NCBI GenBank assembly: GCA_031415695.1
Contig: JANOSH010000068.1
Location: 99,660 to 163,659, forward strand
Direction of reading: 5' to 3'
Source: JANOSH01 sp031415695
Lineage (GTDB): Bacteria; Actinomycetota; Acidimicrobiia; Acidimicrobiales; Ilumatobacteraceae
Length of the DNA stretch: 64,000 nt
Shown: positions 50,972 through 59,526 of the stretch, piece after piece
How positions within the stretch are numbered: the first letter of the stretch is position 1
Layout: each line of letters starts with the position of its first letter
Position numbers and translations under genes: made by a program
The notes under the pieces: generated by a model
The model's database searches: none
The model's input: the letters and a program-made list of their open reading frames with translations, nothing else
Told to the model about the DNA's origin: nothing

Positions 50972-51732
50972 CAAGCTGAGCAGGCCTCGCGACTAAACGC
51001 CACGGCCCGCTCGACGATGAGGTCTCGGTCGTAGTCGAGTGTGGCGACGTGGTAGCTCCTGGTCATCCACACGTGCCGGGCGTAACCGCCGTACGCAGCG
51101 AACAGGTGTCGCGATTGATCGGGGTCGACAACATGGTCTTGTTCGCTTGTCATGAGCAGCATGGGCATTCGCAATTCTCCGTAGCGGTGAGCCATGGCCC
51201 CTAGACCTCCCATCAGTTGCAGGAGTGGCGCTATGGGTGTGCCGGCGTAGCTGTTCTCGGAGCTATCGGGGTCGGCTATGTCGCTGCCGATTCCCGGCAT
51301 GATGGTCGTACCCTCGTCGAGCATGCCTTGAACCATTTCGATCACTTCGGGCGGCGCTGGCTCGGTTGCCGGATTCACGCAGACAATGCCAGCGATCTCA
51401 GGGTGTTCGAGTGCGGCCCACAGCGTGAGCGCACCGCCCATCGACAAACCGGCCACGACAACGCTATCGACTCGGCTGGCGAGCCGTTGGTAGGCCGCTT
51501 CGACCTCGCCGGTCCAATCGACCCAACCAGTTGTGAGCATGTCATCGATGGTGGTGCCGTGACCCGGCAACCTCGGCAATTCCACGTGGAAGCCGGCATC
51601 GGCGAACCCTTCGGCGATGCCGCGCATGCTGTGAGGATTGCCCGTGAATCCGTGGATACACAGTGCCCCCCTCGATTGACCGTTGGAAGACGTGTCCGTG
51701 TGCGACCAGGCGTCGGCTCCGGGGATATTCAT
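50971..51732 (-). CDS. Alpha/beta hydrolase, carboxylesterase/monoglyceride-lipase type
   Basis: A 253-residue serine hydrolase of the Est30/monoacylglycerol lipase type: GALCIHGFTGNPHSMRG (oxyanion region), VVVAGLSMGGALTLW (nucleophile Ser), Asp in TSEQDHVVDPDQ and His in TRSYHVATLDYD. It is translationally coupled to lgt; a role in lipid turnover linked to lipoprotein modification is possible but unproven. Confidence 0.9.
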   Translation of the reverse strand: MNIPGADAWSHTDTSSNGQSRGALCIHGFTGNPHSMRGIAEGFADAGFHVELPRLPGHGTTIDDMLTTGWVDWTGEVEAAYQRLASRVDSVVVAGLSMGGALTLWAALEHPEIAGIVCVNPATEPAPPEVIEMVQGMLDEGTTIMPGIGSDIADPDSSENSYAGTPIAPLLQLMGGLGAMAHRYGELRMPMLLMTSEQDHVVDPDQSRHLFAAYGGYARHVWMTRSYHVATLDYDRDLIVERAVAFSREACSA

Positions 51733-51752
51733 GAGCCGAAACGTTACACCGC

Positions 51753-52088
51753 CTAGCAGTACGGGTCAGCGTCGCTGAGCGGCAGTGTCCACCAGTCGAT
51801 CGGCACAGCAGCGGGGCTCCAGTCGAGATGCGGGTAAATGCAGTTGACGGGGCAGACCGGTAGGCATTTGTCACACCCCGAGCACAGTTCGGGAATGATG
51901 ATTACGTCGGCACCGTGGTTGAAGATGGCACCGAACTGAGTGGGGCAATGACGAAGACACGCGTCGCAGTTAATGCACTCCGACATCTCAATTCGTAGCG
52001 GAGGGTTCTTCCACTTCTCGTGTCGTGTTCGCTCCTCGATCCGCGTTGCCCGGCTACTCACGGGCCTCAGCATGCGGCCTGAGGTCAC
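51753..52088 (-). CDS. Two-cluster [4Fe-4S] ferredoxin-like protein
   Basis: A 111-residue protein with two CxxCxxCxxxC motifs, CINCDACLRHCPTQ and CSGCDKCLPVCPVNCI, each ligating a 4Fe-4S cluster. An N-terminal extension of about 35 residues (or about 30 from ATG at 52073) and a Trp/Pro-rich C-terminal tail flank the clusters. It may feed electrons to an oxidoreductase not in the window. It leads the minus-strand operon with esterase, lgt and enoyl-CoA hydratase, 20 bp before the esterase. Confidence 0.85.
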   Translation of the reverse strand: MTSGRMLRPVSSRATRIEERTRHEKWKNPPLRIEMSECINCDACLRHCPTQFGAIFNHGADVIIIPELCSGCDKCLPVCPVNCIYPHLDWSPAAVPIDWWTLPLSDADPYC

Positions 52089-52091
52089 AAA

Positions 52092-52127
52092 TGGTCAAGT
52101 TGGCGACTGACGGCTACCGCTTGACCA
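52092..52127. promoter_or_regulatory. 8-bp inverted repeat between divergent genes
   Basis: TGGTCAAG (52092-52099) and CTTGACCA (52120-52127) form a perfect inverted repeat with a 20-bp spacer, between the ferredoxin and FtsH-like starts. It may be an operator for a dimeric regulator. Further on, CCCTCAG/CTGAGGG can pair ahead of the FtsH-like ribosome binding site. Confidence 0.4.
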
Positions 52128-52202
52128 CACACAGAGGTTTGAGAGCACCTTGACGGCCACCCTCAGTACTGTGCTGAGGGAAACAACGACGGGAGCACAA
52201 GC

Positions 52203-53960
52203 ATGGCAGTCACAGCACTCGACCTAACTGACCTCGGGATGAGCAGGGGTCTCATCACCGGGGACACCGATACGTCGGCGGTCCGTGAACGTACTCGGCA
52301 GCGACGCTTTCGACGACTCGCCGCCTGGCTATCGGTGGTAGCCGCTGTGGCTTCCTACCGGGCGTGGATTGGCTCACCCCTCACGCCGGGCAGCTTGATC
52401 CCCAACATCGATTTTGACAACCCAATGATGCTCATCGTGCTACTCACCGTTGTCATGAGCGCGGTCATGATCCTGCCGTACGCGGGGAGCGGCAGGTCGC
52501 CCCACACGCTGTTTCGGCCTGAAGATCTCAAGGTCACCATGAACGATGTCGTGGGTGCCGATTCCACGAAACAAGAAGTCATTCGTTCGCTCAACTTGTT
52601 CTTGGCCCACAAAACATTCTCCGAGGAAATGGGCGGCAATGTTCGCCGTGGACTCTTGTTCTCGGGCCCCCCCGGCACGGGCAAGACGCACCTTGCCAAG
52701 GCTATGGCGGGTACCGCCGACGTGCCGTTCCTGTTCGTTTCTGCAACCGCATTTCAGTCCATGTTCTACGGCGCTACGGCCCGAAAGATTCGCTCGTACT
52801 TCCGAGCGCTTCGCAAGGTTGCCCGTGCCGAGGGCGGCGTCATTGGGTTTATCGAGGAGTTCGATGCCATTGGCCTGGCGCGCTCGGGGGTCGCAGGCGG
52901 AGGCAGGGGCGAAGGTGCGTCCGGCGTAGTGAACGAGCTGCTCGTACAGATGCAGAGCTTCGACGAACCACCACTGACAGCACGCGTGCTTCATGCATCA
53001 ATTGAGTTTGTCAACCGCTGGCTTCCAACCAATCACCGCATTCGTCGGCCGCAGCGAACCACACCCAATGTACTGATCGTGGCCGCAACGAACCGCGGTT
53101 CCGATCTCGACCCCGCGCTGTTGCGTCCCGGCCGATTCGATCGCACCATCAACTTCGACCTCCCAGTGCGACGAGAACGCTTCGAGATTGCGGCGTTCTA
53201 CCTCAACAAAAAGTCTCACGATGTAACCGTTACTCCTGAAGACGTGGCTGGCCTTACCGGTGGCTACAGCCCAGTTCAGATCGAACGGCTTCTCGACGAG
53301 GCGTTGATCACTGCGCTGAGTCACGGGCGCCGCGTGATGTCCTGGGATGACATCAACGAGGCCAAGCTCACCATCGAGATCGGTCTATCGCGAGACGGCG
53401 AGTATGCCGCAGCCGAACGGTGGCGAATCGCGATTCACGAGTCCGGCCACGCCATCGCTGCACTACTTCTGGGGCGAGACGTTGGTCTTGTGTCGATCAT
53501 GAAGCGTGCCCAGGCGTTGGGCGTCACCACCCATCAGAGCCCCGAAGACAACAACCTCATGACACGAAGCGAATACCTCGACCGCATACAGATCTGTCTC
53601 GGCGGTCTCGTGGCCGAAGAACTCGAATGCAGCGAGATGTCCAACGGCGCAGGGAGCGACCTGAGCACCGCCACAATTCTTGCGTGCCAGATGGTCGGGG
53701 CCCTCGGAATGGGCGGCTCCATGTTGTCGCTCGACGCTGCCAGTTCGACGTTTGGAAATAACCTCGTGGCCAAGGTGCTCGCCGACGTGCCATCGCGTGC
53801 CGTTGCCGAGCAACTGCTCGAGGACGCCAAAGTGGCGGTAACCCGATTGCTGTCGGAACGTCGTGGCGGGCTTCGTCGAGCAGCTCAAGCGCTCCTCGAA
53901 CATGAAGAGCTCAGCGGCAGCGAGTTCGCCCAGCTCATTGCCGGGCCCGTCGCTGCGTAA
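52203..53960 (+). CDS. Divergent FtsH-like AAA metalloprotease
   Basis: A 585-residue membrane AAA protease. Two helices (about 40-55, 74-94) flank a very short external loop, unlike the roughly 75-residue FtsH periplasmic domain. Walker A is SGPPGTGKTHLA (154-165); Walker B is FIEEFDAIG, with Glu in place of the first Asp. The pore loop is MFYGATARK. About 37 residues are inserted before IVAATNR. RPGRFDR arginine fingers, HESGHA zinc ligands and the third ligand in GAGSDLSTAT are intact, so it is probably active. It is a specialised paralogue, not the housekeeping FtsH. Confidence 0.88.
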   Translation: MAVTALDLTDLGMSRGLITGDTDTSAVRERTRQRRFRRLAAWLSVVAAVASYRAWIGSPLTPGSLIPNIDFDNPMMLIVLLTVVMSAVMILPYAGSGRSPHTLFRPEDLKVTMNDVVGADSTKQEVIRSLNLFLAHKTFSEEMGGNVRRGLLFSGPPGTGKTHLAKAMAGTADVPFLFVSATAFQSMFYGATARKIRSYFRALRKVARAEGGVIGFIEEFDAIGLARSGVAGGGRGEGASGVVNELLVQMQSFDEPPLTARVLHASIEFVNRWLPTNHRIRRPQRTTPNVLIVAATNRGSDLDPALLRPGRFDRTINFDLPVRRERFEIAAFYLNKKSHDVTVTPEDVAGLTGGYSPVQIERLLDEALITALSHGRRVMSWDDINEAKLTIEIGLSRDGEYAAAERWRIAIHESGHAIAALLLGRDVGLVSIMKRAQALGVTTHQSPEDNNLMTRSEYLDRIQICLGGLVAEELECSEMSNGAGSDLSTATILACQMVGALGMGGSMLSLDAASSTFGNNLVAKVLADVPSRAVAEQLLEDAKVAVTRLLSERRGGLRRAAQALLEHEELSGSEFAQLIAGPVAA

Positions 53961-53976
53961 GGAGCTAGCTCCTAAG

Positions 53977-54336
53977 TTAGCGGCCGAGATCGGCCAGGAA
54001 TACTGCCAAGTCCTGCGGACGGGCTACGTCAACACCGGCCTTCTGGGCGGCTTTGCGTAGCTCGATCCGACGGGCCGGAATGGCTCCGCCAAAAAAACCG
54101 CTGCGAAGGCCTTCGGCAACCGACGTTGCCAGGCAGCAGCGCCGAACGGCTGCATCGCACGAGTCGCAGACCTCCTTGGCCTTAGAGTACGGATCACTCC
54201 CCCGCGACGACGTCTGCAGGTCCTCGAAGAAGAAGTCGAGATCGAGACCTCGACACGCCGCCTCCTGCGCCCAGTTGGCAAACCATGGCGCCGTCGTTGT
54301 CGTCGCCCGACCTGATTTGATCATTGTGGCCGCCAT
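53977..54336 (-). CDS. WhiB-family Fe-S regulator with atypical ligand spacing
   Basis: A 119-residue WhiB-like protein: WAQEAACRGLDLDFFF (first Cys, C28), EVCDSCDAAVRRCCLA and GFFGG. The usual pattern is C-x2-C-x5-C and G-[VI]-W-G-G; here the third Cys (C67 or C68) is displaced by one or two residues and the Trp of the beta-turn is Phe. WhiB proteins bind a 4Fe-4S cluster and sigma factors. AGGAG supports ATG 54336. A sigma factor gene lies just upstream on the same strand. Confidence 0.87.
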   Translation of the reverse strand: MAATMIKSGRATTTTAPWFANWAQEAACRGLDLDFFFEDLQTSSRGSDPYSKAKEVCDSCDAAVRRCCLATSVAEGLRSGFFGGAIPARRIELRKAAQKAGVDVARPQDLAVFLADLGR

Positions 54337-54402
54337 CACCAGCTCCTCATCGTTCGAGGCTCGTTACCTCGTTAGAAGAACTGTCGGCATCTCGACAACC
54401 CG

Positions 54403-54424
54403 AGTTGAGCCTTCTGGCTCAACT
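54403..54424. terminator. Hairpin downstream of the sigma factor gene
   Basis: AGTTGAGCC (54403-54411) and GGCTCAACT (54416-54424) form a 9-bp stem with a 4-nt loop between sigma factor and whiB. There is no T-tract on the minus strand, so termination is uncertain. Confidence 0.45.
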
Positions 54425-54450
54425 TTGTTCAGGAAATCGTCAGGAATTGT

Positions 54451-55347
54451 TCAGCGTCCGAGCTGCTGGCGCAAGTTGGCGGCCGGATGCCCCATCTTGG
54501 AGCGTGCCGACAGTCGCTTGGACCGTACGAGCGTGCTGGGCATACCTGTTCGGGCAGCAACGTCATCGAGAGAAGGCTGATCGGGGCCTGCCTGCAAGAA
54601 GCACGACATCACGGCTTGCTCGCGTTCGTCGAGGTACCGAACAATGGATGCCAACGAACCTTCTAGACCGTCGCCGACAAGTTCATCGTCGACCGATTCG
54701 AAGGTGTGCAGCTCCTTGCCCGGGACAATGTCGGCCAATGTTCGGCCGTTGTCTCCACCCGGTCCCCCAAGGGGCTGATCGAATGACGACGACCCAGCGC
54801 ATGCGGCAAGAAGCTGCGCTGCGGTTTGAGGCATCATGCCGAGTTCGCTGGCGGCCGCTTCAAGCGACAGCCCGTCTTCTGAAACGCGAGCTCGCAGACG
54901 AATCTCACGAAGCTGTTGCGGGTAGGGCACGTGTACCGAGTGAGCCACGTCGCCAATGGCAGCATTGATCGACTGACGAATCCACAAAACCGCGTAGGTC
55001 GAAAACCGAAGACCCTTCGTTGGATCAAACAGTTCGGCTGCCCGAAAGAGGCCAAGCACGCCGTACATGAACAGGTCCTCAGGGTCGCCACCCGATCGCA
55101 GGCGATAGCGCCTGGCGACATTCTGCGCTAACCGAACATTGCGTACGACCATCTCGTCACGGGCCTTTCGACCCTCGGCGAAGATCTTGCGATCGTCCCG
55201 ACGATTGGTGGATTCACTGCTCTCGAGCCGACGCTTGGCTGCAATACCAGCCTGCACAATGCGGCCGAGCGCTAGCTCGTCCTCGTGAGCCAAGAGCGCC
55301 GAGGTTTCGGATCGCTCCAGAATGAATGACAAAGATGCGTGAGCCAT
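54451..55347 (-). CDS. RNA polymerase sigma-70 family factor
   Basis: A 298-residue sigma factor with region 2 (MVVRNVRLAQNVARRYRLRS, EDLFMYGVLGLFRAAELFD, FSTYAVLWIRQSINAAI), a region 3 and region 4 (LDEREQAVMSCFLQ, PSLDDVAARTGMPSTLVRSK). It resembles group 2/3 primary-like sigma factors rather than ECF types. ATG at 55347 has GGGAGG upstream; the longer frame is rejected. It starts 4 bp after the membrane-protein gene, so translation may be coupled. Target promoters are unknown. Confidence 0.93.
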   Translation of the reverse strand: MAHASLSFILERSETSALLAHEDELALGRIVQAGIAAKRRLESSESTNRRDDRKIFAEGRKARDEMVVRNVRLAQNVARRYRLRSGGDPEDLFMYGVLGLFRAAELFDPTKGLRFSTYAVLWIRQSINAAIGDVAHSVHVPYPQQLREIRLRARVSEDGLSLEAAASELGMMPQTAAQLLAACAGSSSFDQPLGGPGGDNGRTLADIVPGKELHTFESVDDELVGDGLEGSLASIVRYLDEREQAVMSCFLQAGPDQPSLDDVAARTGMPSTLVRSKRLSARSKMGHPAANLRQQLGR

Positions 55348-55351
55348 GATT

Positions 55352-56629
55352 TCAGCCTCCCGGTGGTAGCCAGCGTTGCTGGTCGGATGGTGATCCCAGT
55401 GCCTCTGGGGAGGGATTTCCGAGCTGATCGCGAAGCACCTTGTCGGGAGCAACGGCTTCGAGACCGCTATAGAGCCGCAGCAAACCAACGTGCAACGTGC
55501 CCATAGCGGTGACCAGATCGGCGGGGTGATACGACATCAAACGCTCGGTTGGGGCGGTGTGCAAACCCCCGGCGTGCATAGCAGCAGCACCTAGCAAGTC
55601 GACAGCAAGTTGTCGGTCGGCGACTCGGATGCCTTGAAGCGGAAGAATTTGGTCGACCCAGGTTTCGGCTGAGTACGTGGCCCCATGATCCTCGTGGGTC
55701 CATGCCAACAGCGATGCGACACCACTGGCGGACAGCAAGAACCACTCATCGAAACGATCTTGAACCCCTAGCGGGCGGAAACTCTGCTCGCCGAGCGTTT
55801 GGCGCAAAACCCATTCTCGGTACGTTTCCACGACGTGTCGGTCCGAACGGCCAACGACGGTAGGCACCTGCGCTGATGTACCATGACTCGATGTCCATGG
55901 CTCGTTGATTGCAGCGGCCATGTTTGGCGGCATCGTGGCCGGCGAGTTGCCGTACGCGACTGGGGCCTGAGGTGGAGTTGGAGCTGGGGCAGCGCCGCGA
56001 GTGGGCGTGAACGACGATGTGCCGCCTGGGTGCTCGGTCATAGCTGACATTTGCGGCGCTGCACTCGTTGCTGGCCTTCCGGGATAGGTGTCCATGTGCT
56101 GGGCTGGAGGATGTCCGGTTCCCAACAATGAACCGGTTGACGACGCTTGCGTCGCCCATGGCGAAGGTGCTTGCGAATGATCGACGGGTGGGAATACCGA
56201 TGCGTCGTTGGGATCAAAGCCTTCGAATGGATCGGCTCGTTGTGCGTCGAATCCAGCAAAGGGTGAAGTGCCCAAACGTTCCGCTTTCACATAGATGATG
56301 AACGCAGCAGCCAAGGTAAGGGGACCGGGCAGTAGCCGGACGACCACCCCACGGATACCGTCTGGACCGCCTCCTTGGAACAATTCCCACAACGGCATGC
56401 AGAGCAAAACTCCACCGATGACGCCAAGCATCCAGCCGACGAGCTTACCGATCCGGTGCAGTGCTGACGGGCGTCTGGAGGTTGTCGGCATCTCATCATC
56501 GACTTGGCGGCCTACCCAACTCGTTTCCATAGAGCCATTGTGGCTCATCGACGATGACGGCGTGGGCACGTCGGACAGGACGGGAAATTGCTCGACGTCA
56601 AGTGACCCGTACCCTTTCTTTCGCACCAT
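55352..56629 (-). CDS. Membrane protein of unknown function coupled to the sigma factor
   Basis: A 425-residue protein I do not recognise. An N-terminal cytoplasmic stretch is followed by two helices (LVGWMLGVIGGVLLCMPLW and VRLLPGPLTLAAAFIIYV), a Pro/Ala/Gly-rich linker of about 160 residues, and a helical C-terminal domain of about 160 residues (YREWVLRQTLGEQSFRPLGV, LLRLYSGLEAVAPDKVL). Being directly upstream of a sigma factor it might regulate it, like an anti-sigma factor, but no such domain is seen. It is divergent from pilD. Confidence 0.75.
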   Translation of the reverse strand: MVRKKGYGSLDVEQFPVLSDVPTPSSSMSHNGSMETSWVGRQVDDEMPTTSRRPSALHRIGKLVGWMLGVIGGVLLCMPLWELFQGGGPDGIRGVVVRLLPGPLTLAAAFIIYVKAERLGTSPFAGFDAQRADPFEGFDPNDASVFPPVDHSQAPSPWATQASSTGSLLGTGHPPAQHMDTYPGRPATSAAPQMSAMTEHPGGTSSFTPTRGAAPAPTPPQAPVAYGNSPATMPPNMAAAINEPWTSSHGTSAQVPTVVGRSDRHVVETYREWVLRQTLGEQSFRPLGVQDRFDEWFLLSASGVASLLAWTHEDHGATYSAETWVDQILPLQGIRVADRQLAVDLLGAAAMHAGGLHTAPTERLMSYHPADLVTAMGTLHVGLLRLYSGLEAVAPDKVLRDQLGNPSPEALGSPSDQQRWLPPGG

Positions 56630-56712
56630 TTACTCGATCCCTTCACACCAACGACAACTGCTAGAGAACTTGTCGGCACAAACTGCCGTCTTGTGAACAG
56701 AATCCGGAAAAA

Positions 56713-57510
56713 GTGAACACACTTACGGTTGTGATATTCCGTCTTGTTTCCGCTGGTCTTTTTGGCTTAGCCATCGGCTCGTTTCTCAACGTCGTCATAG
56801 CCCGGTGCCCTCAGGGAAGATCCGTTGTGTCTCCCCCCTCGGCGTGCCCGGTCTGTTCGACCGAAATCACGCACCGAGACAACATCCCAGTTGTGTCATG
56901 GTTGTTGCTACGCGGAAAGTGCCGCACATGCGCAACACCCATCTCGGCTCGCTATCCGCTCATCGAACTTCTGTGCGCTGTGCTGTTTGTGCTGACGGCC
57001 CTTGTGCTCGGTGATACCGCCGAACTGCCGGCGGTCCTTGTGTTCGTTGCCGCCGGGATTGCGCTGTCGGCGATCGACATCGAGCACCTTCGCCTCCCTG
57101 ATCGAGTTGTGTTCCCGACCCTTGCCCTCGTTGGCTTCGCCCTCACGGTGGCGGCCGCTCTAGACAACACCTGGACCAAGCTATGGTGGGCAATCGGCGG
57201 TGCCGTCTTTGCGGCCGGGACACTCTTCACGATTCGTTTGGCATACCGACGAGGAATGGGACTCGGCGACGTCAAGCTCGCTCTGGTTCTTGGCATGGTT
57301 ACGGGCTGGTATGGCCCAGCCCGAATTGCCCTTGGGCTGTTCCTCGGGTTCTTCGTTGGATCAGCCCTTGGTATCGGGCTCGGCGTCCGCGCAGGCGGAA
57401 TCCGGGGCGTCAAGATGCCGTTTGGGCCATCCCTGATTGCTGGCGCCTTCGTTGCTGTGTTATTCGGCGATCGCGTCCTGAACTGGTACCGCGACGTCAG
57501 CGGGCTGTAG
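56713..57510 (+). CDS. pilD: Prepilin peptidase / N-methyltransferase
   Basis: PilD cleaves type IV prepilin leader peptides and methylates the new N-terminus. The 265-residue protein is the full bifunctional type: IGSFLNVVIARCPQGRSVVS, zinc cysteines C45, C48, C70, C73 (CPVC, CRTC), and catalytic aspartates in AIDIEHLRLPD (D122) and GLGDVKL (D186). It starts with GTG. It faces and nearly touches the pilX-like gene end (6-bp gap), so its prepilin substrates are next door. Confidence 0.95.
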   Translation: MNTLTVVIFRLVSAGLFGLAIGSFLNVVIARCPQGRSVVSPPSACPVCSTEITHRDNIPVVSWLLLRGKCRTCATPISARYPLIELLCAVLFVLTALVLGDTAELPAVLVFVAAGIALSAIDIEHLRLPDRVVFPTLALVGFALTVAAALDNTWTKLWWAIGGAVFAAGTLFTIRLAYRRGMGLGDVKLALVLGMVTGWYGPARIALGLFLGFFVGSALGIGLGVRAGGIRGVKMPFGPSLIAGAFVAVLFGDRVLNWYRDVSGL

Positions 57511-57516
57511 CGGGCC

Positions 57517-59526
57517 CTACGGGGCGACCAGGCAGCGCGGCGCGTAGTTGAGAGCGGCGCTGGCATGGACGGTTCCTTCGCTATCGCTCAGGCTGGCGTC
57601 AGCCTCGCAATCGCCGTGACGCTCGGCCAACCCAATTGGTGTACGACTTGGTGATGGGGTCAGACCTTCGGCCGTTTCCCAGGGTCGCAGAATCGACACG
57701 TTGGAAGCCGAACGCATTGGAATCTCAGCGAGGTCTAGTCGTTCCCACACGGCATTCACGGGCTTCAAGAAGTACGGCGGGTTCGGAGCAATAGCCGGGT
57801 ACCTCAGGTCTTTCGCCAACCCGGTCTGCAAATCGCTCGAATCGGGTGTGTACGTCCCGAAAACCGGCCGATACTGCGATATTAATGAACCAGTGAAGTT
57901 GAGTTTGCGAGGGGGGCTGGTCAGGCTTCGGGTGTTGGCCAACGTGCGCCAACCGTCGACATAAATAGTTCCGAGTTGACGGCCATCGGTCGTGAGGCCC
58001 AGAGCCATTATGGCAGCTTCAATCTCGGCTTCCTGCTCGGTGAGAGATGCCACGTGGGAACCGATAATCACATTTCCCTGCGAGACGAAACCGATGTCGC
58101 GACCCCGGATAGCAGTCACCTTTTCCACCATGTCGCCTGCCAGGATCCCAGTAACGGCGGGGTTGGCTGGCAAGGGCACACGTCCGCTCCCCAGTATGAC
58201 GTCGTCGGTTGCCATGATGGTGACGCCGTTGGCGTGAGCTTCGCCAGCGGCAATATCACTGGAACCCATAACACGCGTCTTACCCTCGACGTAGATAAGT
58301 CCCCGGCTCGGAAGCGGTATCTGGGCCGGTTCCCAAGCGCCCGTTCCATCAGGCGTATGTGGACGCTTTCGAAAGTACGTTCCGTGGAGTTCAATGTCGA
58401 CCCCGCTGCTGTACACATACGCCGCGAGTTTCTTCTGAGACGAAATACCCGGAGGTAACTGCAGTGGCTCGGCAATTGTCAGGTTGGCTTCCGAAGCCGG
58501 GTCGAGCGTGCCCGTCGCACAGTTGAAGTCACTTATTCGCTTCGCCAAGGCGTCGCCGGGGCCACCAACTGCACCGTACCTGTCACCAGCTACCTCGACA
58601 GGTCCTAGGAATTGCGGCGACCCGCAGAACCAGATCCACTTGTCATTGGTATGTACTGGGCCGTCGAGGACATCGGCATCGGTGTACGCAGTATCGAAGC
58701 AGTATGCCTGCCGGTTTGCGTCTGGATCTATGGCGCCGTCGGTCTGACGCCGGCTTCGTTCGAATGGTCCGGCCGGCGTCACCGGAGCTGGCAGTGGTAC
58801 CGGAGTCTCGGCACACTGATTGCTCGCTAATGCACGAGTCATGGTTGACACCTCTGTGCCTCGTTGCACCTTGAGGCCAACCGTGTCGGTCCCGTCGGCC
58901 AGCGGAGCAGGCCCGTAGAGCACGGGTGCGAGCGTTTCTTGATCAGTAAAGATCAGATAGTTGACGAACTCACGCCGCTTCCAGCGTTGCTGATAGCGAC
59001 GAAAGACGCATCGGGTGCCAGTGGCAGAACAGCCCGATCTCGTCGTTACTTCTACAATCGTGACAGCACCTTCTGACAAGGTGGAGTAGAAATAGCAAAC
59101 GACCGGCTGACCGTTCGACATTCGCCACAGCGGCGCATCGGTTGCCGCTTGCTTGCACGTCGTGTAGCGACCAGAGGTCTCGTCGAAGCGCGCCCATCCA
59201 GCATATGGACCCGCCCAATCGACACTTCGCTGAATGCCGTCGGTCCCCGTCTTGGGAACGACCTCGCCGATCATTGATGGGCGCGCCGCTCCGCTGTCGT
59301 CGCGTGCCGCTTGAGAGAACAACTCGTTCATCACCGACTCTGCTAGCTGGCGCGTTTCAGCTAGATATCTTGACTGCCGTAGCTGAGCGACGTCGTTCGT
59401 AAGCGGAATGACGAGCGCGGCAAGCAGAAGGAACATTGCCGTGATCATGGTGATGACCGCAGCAAGCGCAAAGCCGTCGTCCGAATCGCAACCATTGCGG
59501 TCGATGGGTGTCAGAGCGGAGCGCAT
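57517..59526 (-). CDS. PilX/GspK-like minor pilin with large extracellular domain
   Basis: The 669-residue protein has a prepilin-like leader: DDG18|F19ALAA followed by a hydrophobic helix (VITMITAMFLLLAALVIPL). Position +5 is Ala, not Glu, as in GspK/PilX pseudopilins at the pilus tip. The very large cysteine-containing external domain is beta-rich (ANGVTIMATDDVILG, RDIGFVSQGNVIIGSHV). It is several times larger than a usual PilX. GAGGA precedes the ATG; the start overlaps pilW-like by 16 nt. It probably caps or primes the pilus and may bind surfaces. Confidence 0.8.
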   Translation of the reverse strand: MRSALTPIDRNGCDSDDGFALAAVITMITAMFLLLAALVIPLTNDVAQLRQSRYLAETRQLAESVMNELFSQAARDDSGAARPSMIGEVVPKTGTDGIQRSVDWAGPYAGWARFDETSGRYTTCKQAATDAPLWRMSNGQPVVCYFYSTLSEGAVTIVEVTTRSGCSATGTRCVFRRYQQRWKRREFVNYLIFTDQETLAPVLYGPAPLADGTDTVGLKVQRGTEVSTMTRALASNQCAETPVPLPAPVTPAGPFERSRRQTDGAIDPDANRQAYCFDTAYTDADVLDGPVHTNDKWIWFCGSPQFLGPVEVAGDRYGAVGGPGDALAKRISDFNCATGTLDPASEANLTIAEPLQLPPGISSQKKLAAYVYSSGVDIELHGTYFRKRPHTPDGTGAWEPAQIPLPSRGLIYVEGKTRVMGSSDIAAGEAHANGVTIMATDDVILGSGRVPLPANPAVTGILAGDMVEKVTAIRGRDIGFVSQGNVIIGSHVASLTEQEAEIEAAIMALGLTTDGRQLGTIYVDGWRTLANTRSLTSPPRKLNFTGSLISQYRPVFGTYTPDSSDLQTGLAKDLRYPAIAPNPPYFLKPVNAVWERLDLAEIPMRSASNVSILRPWETAEGLTPSPSRTPIGLAERHGDCEADASLSDSEGTVHASAALNYAPRCLVAP

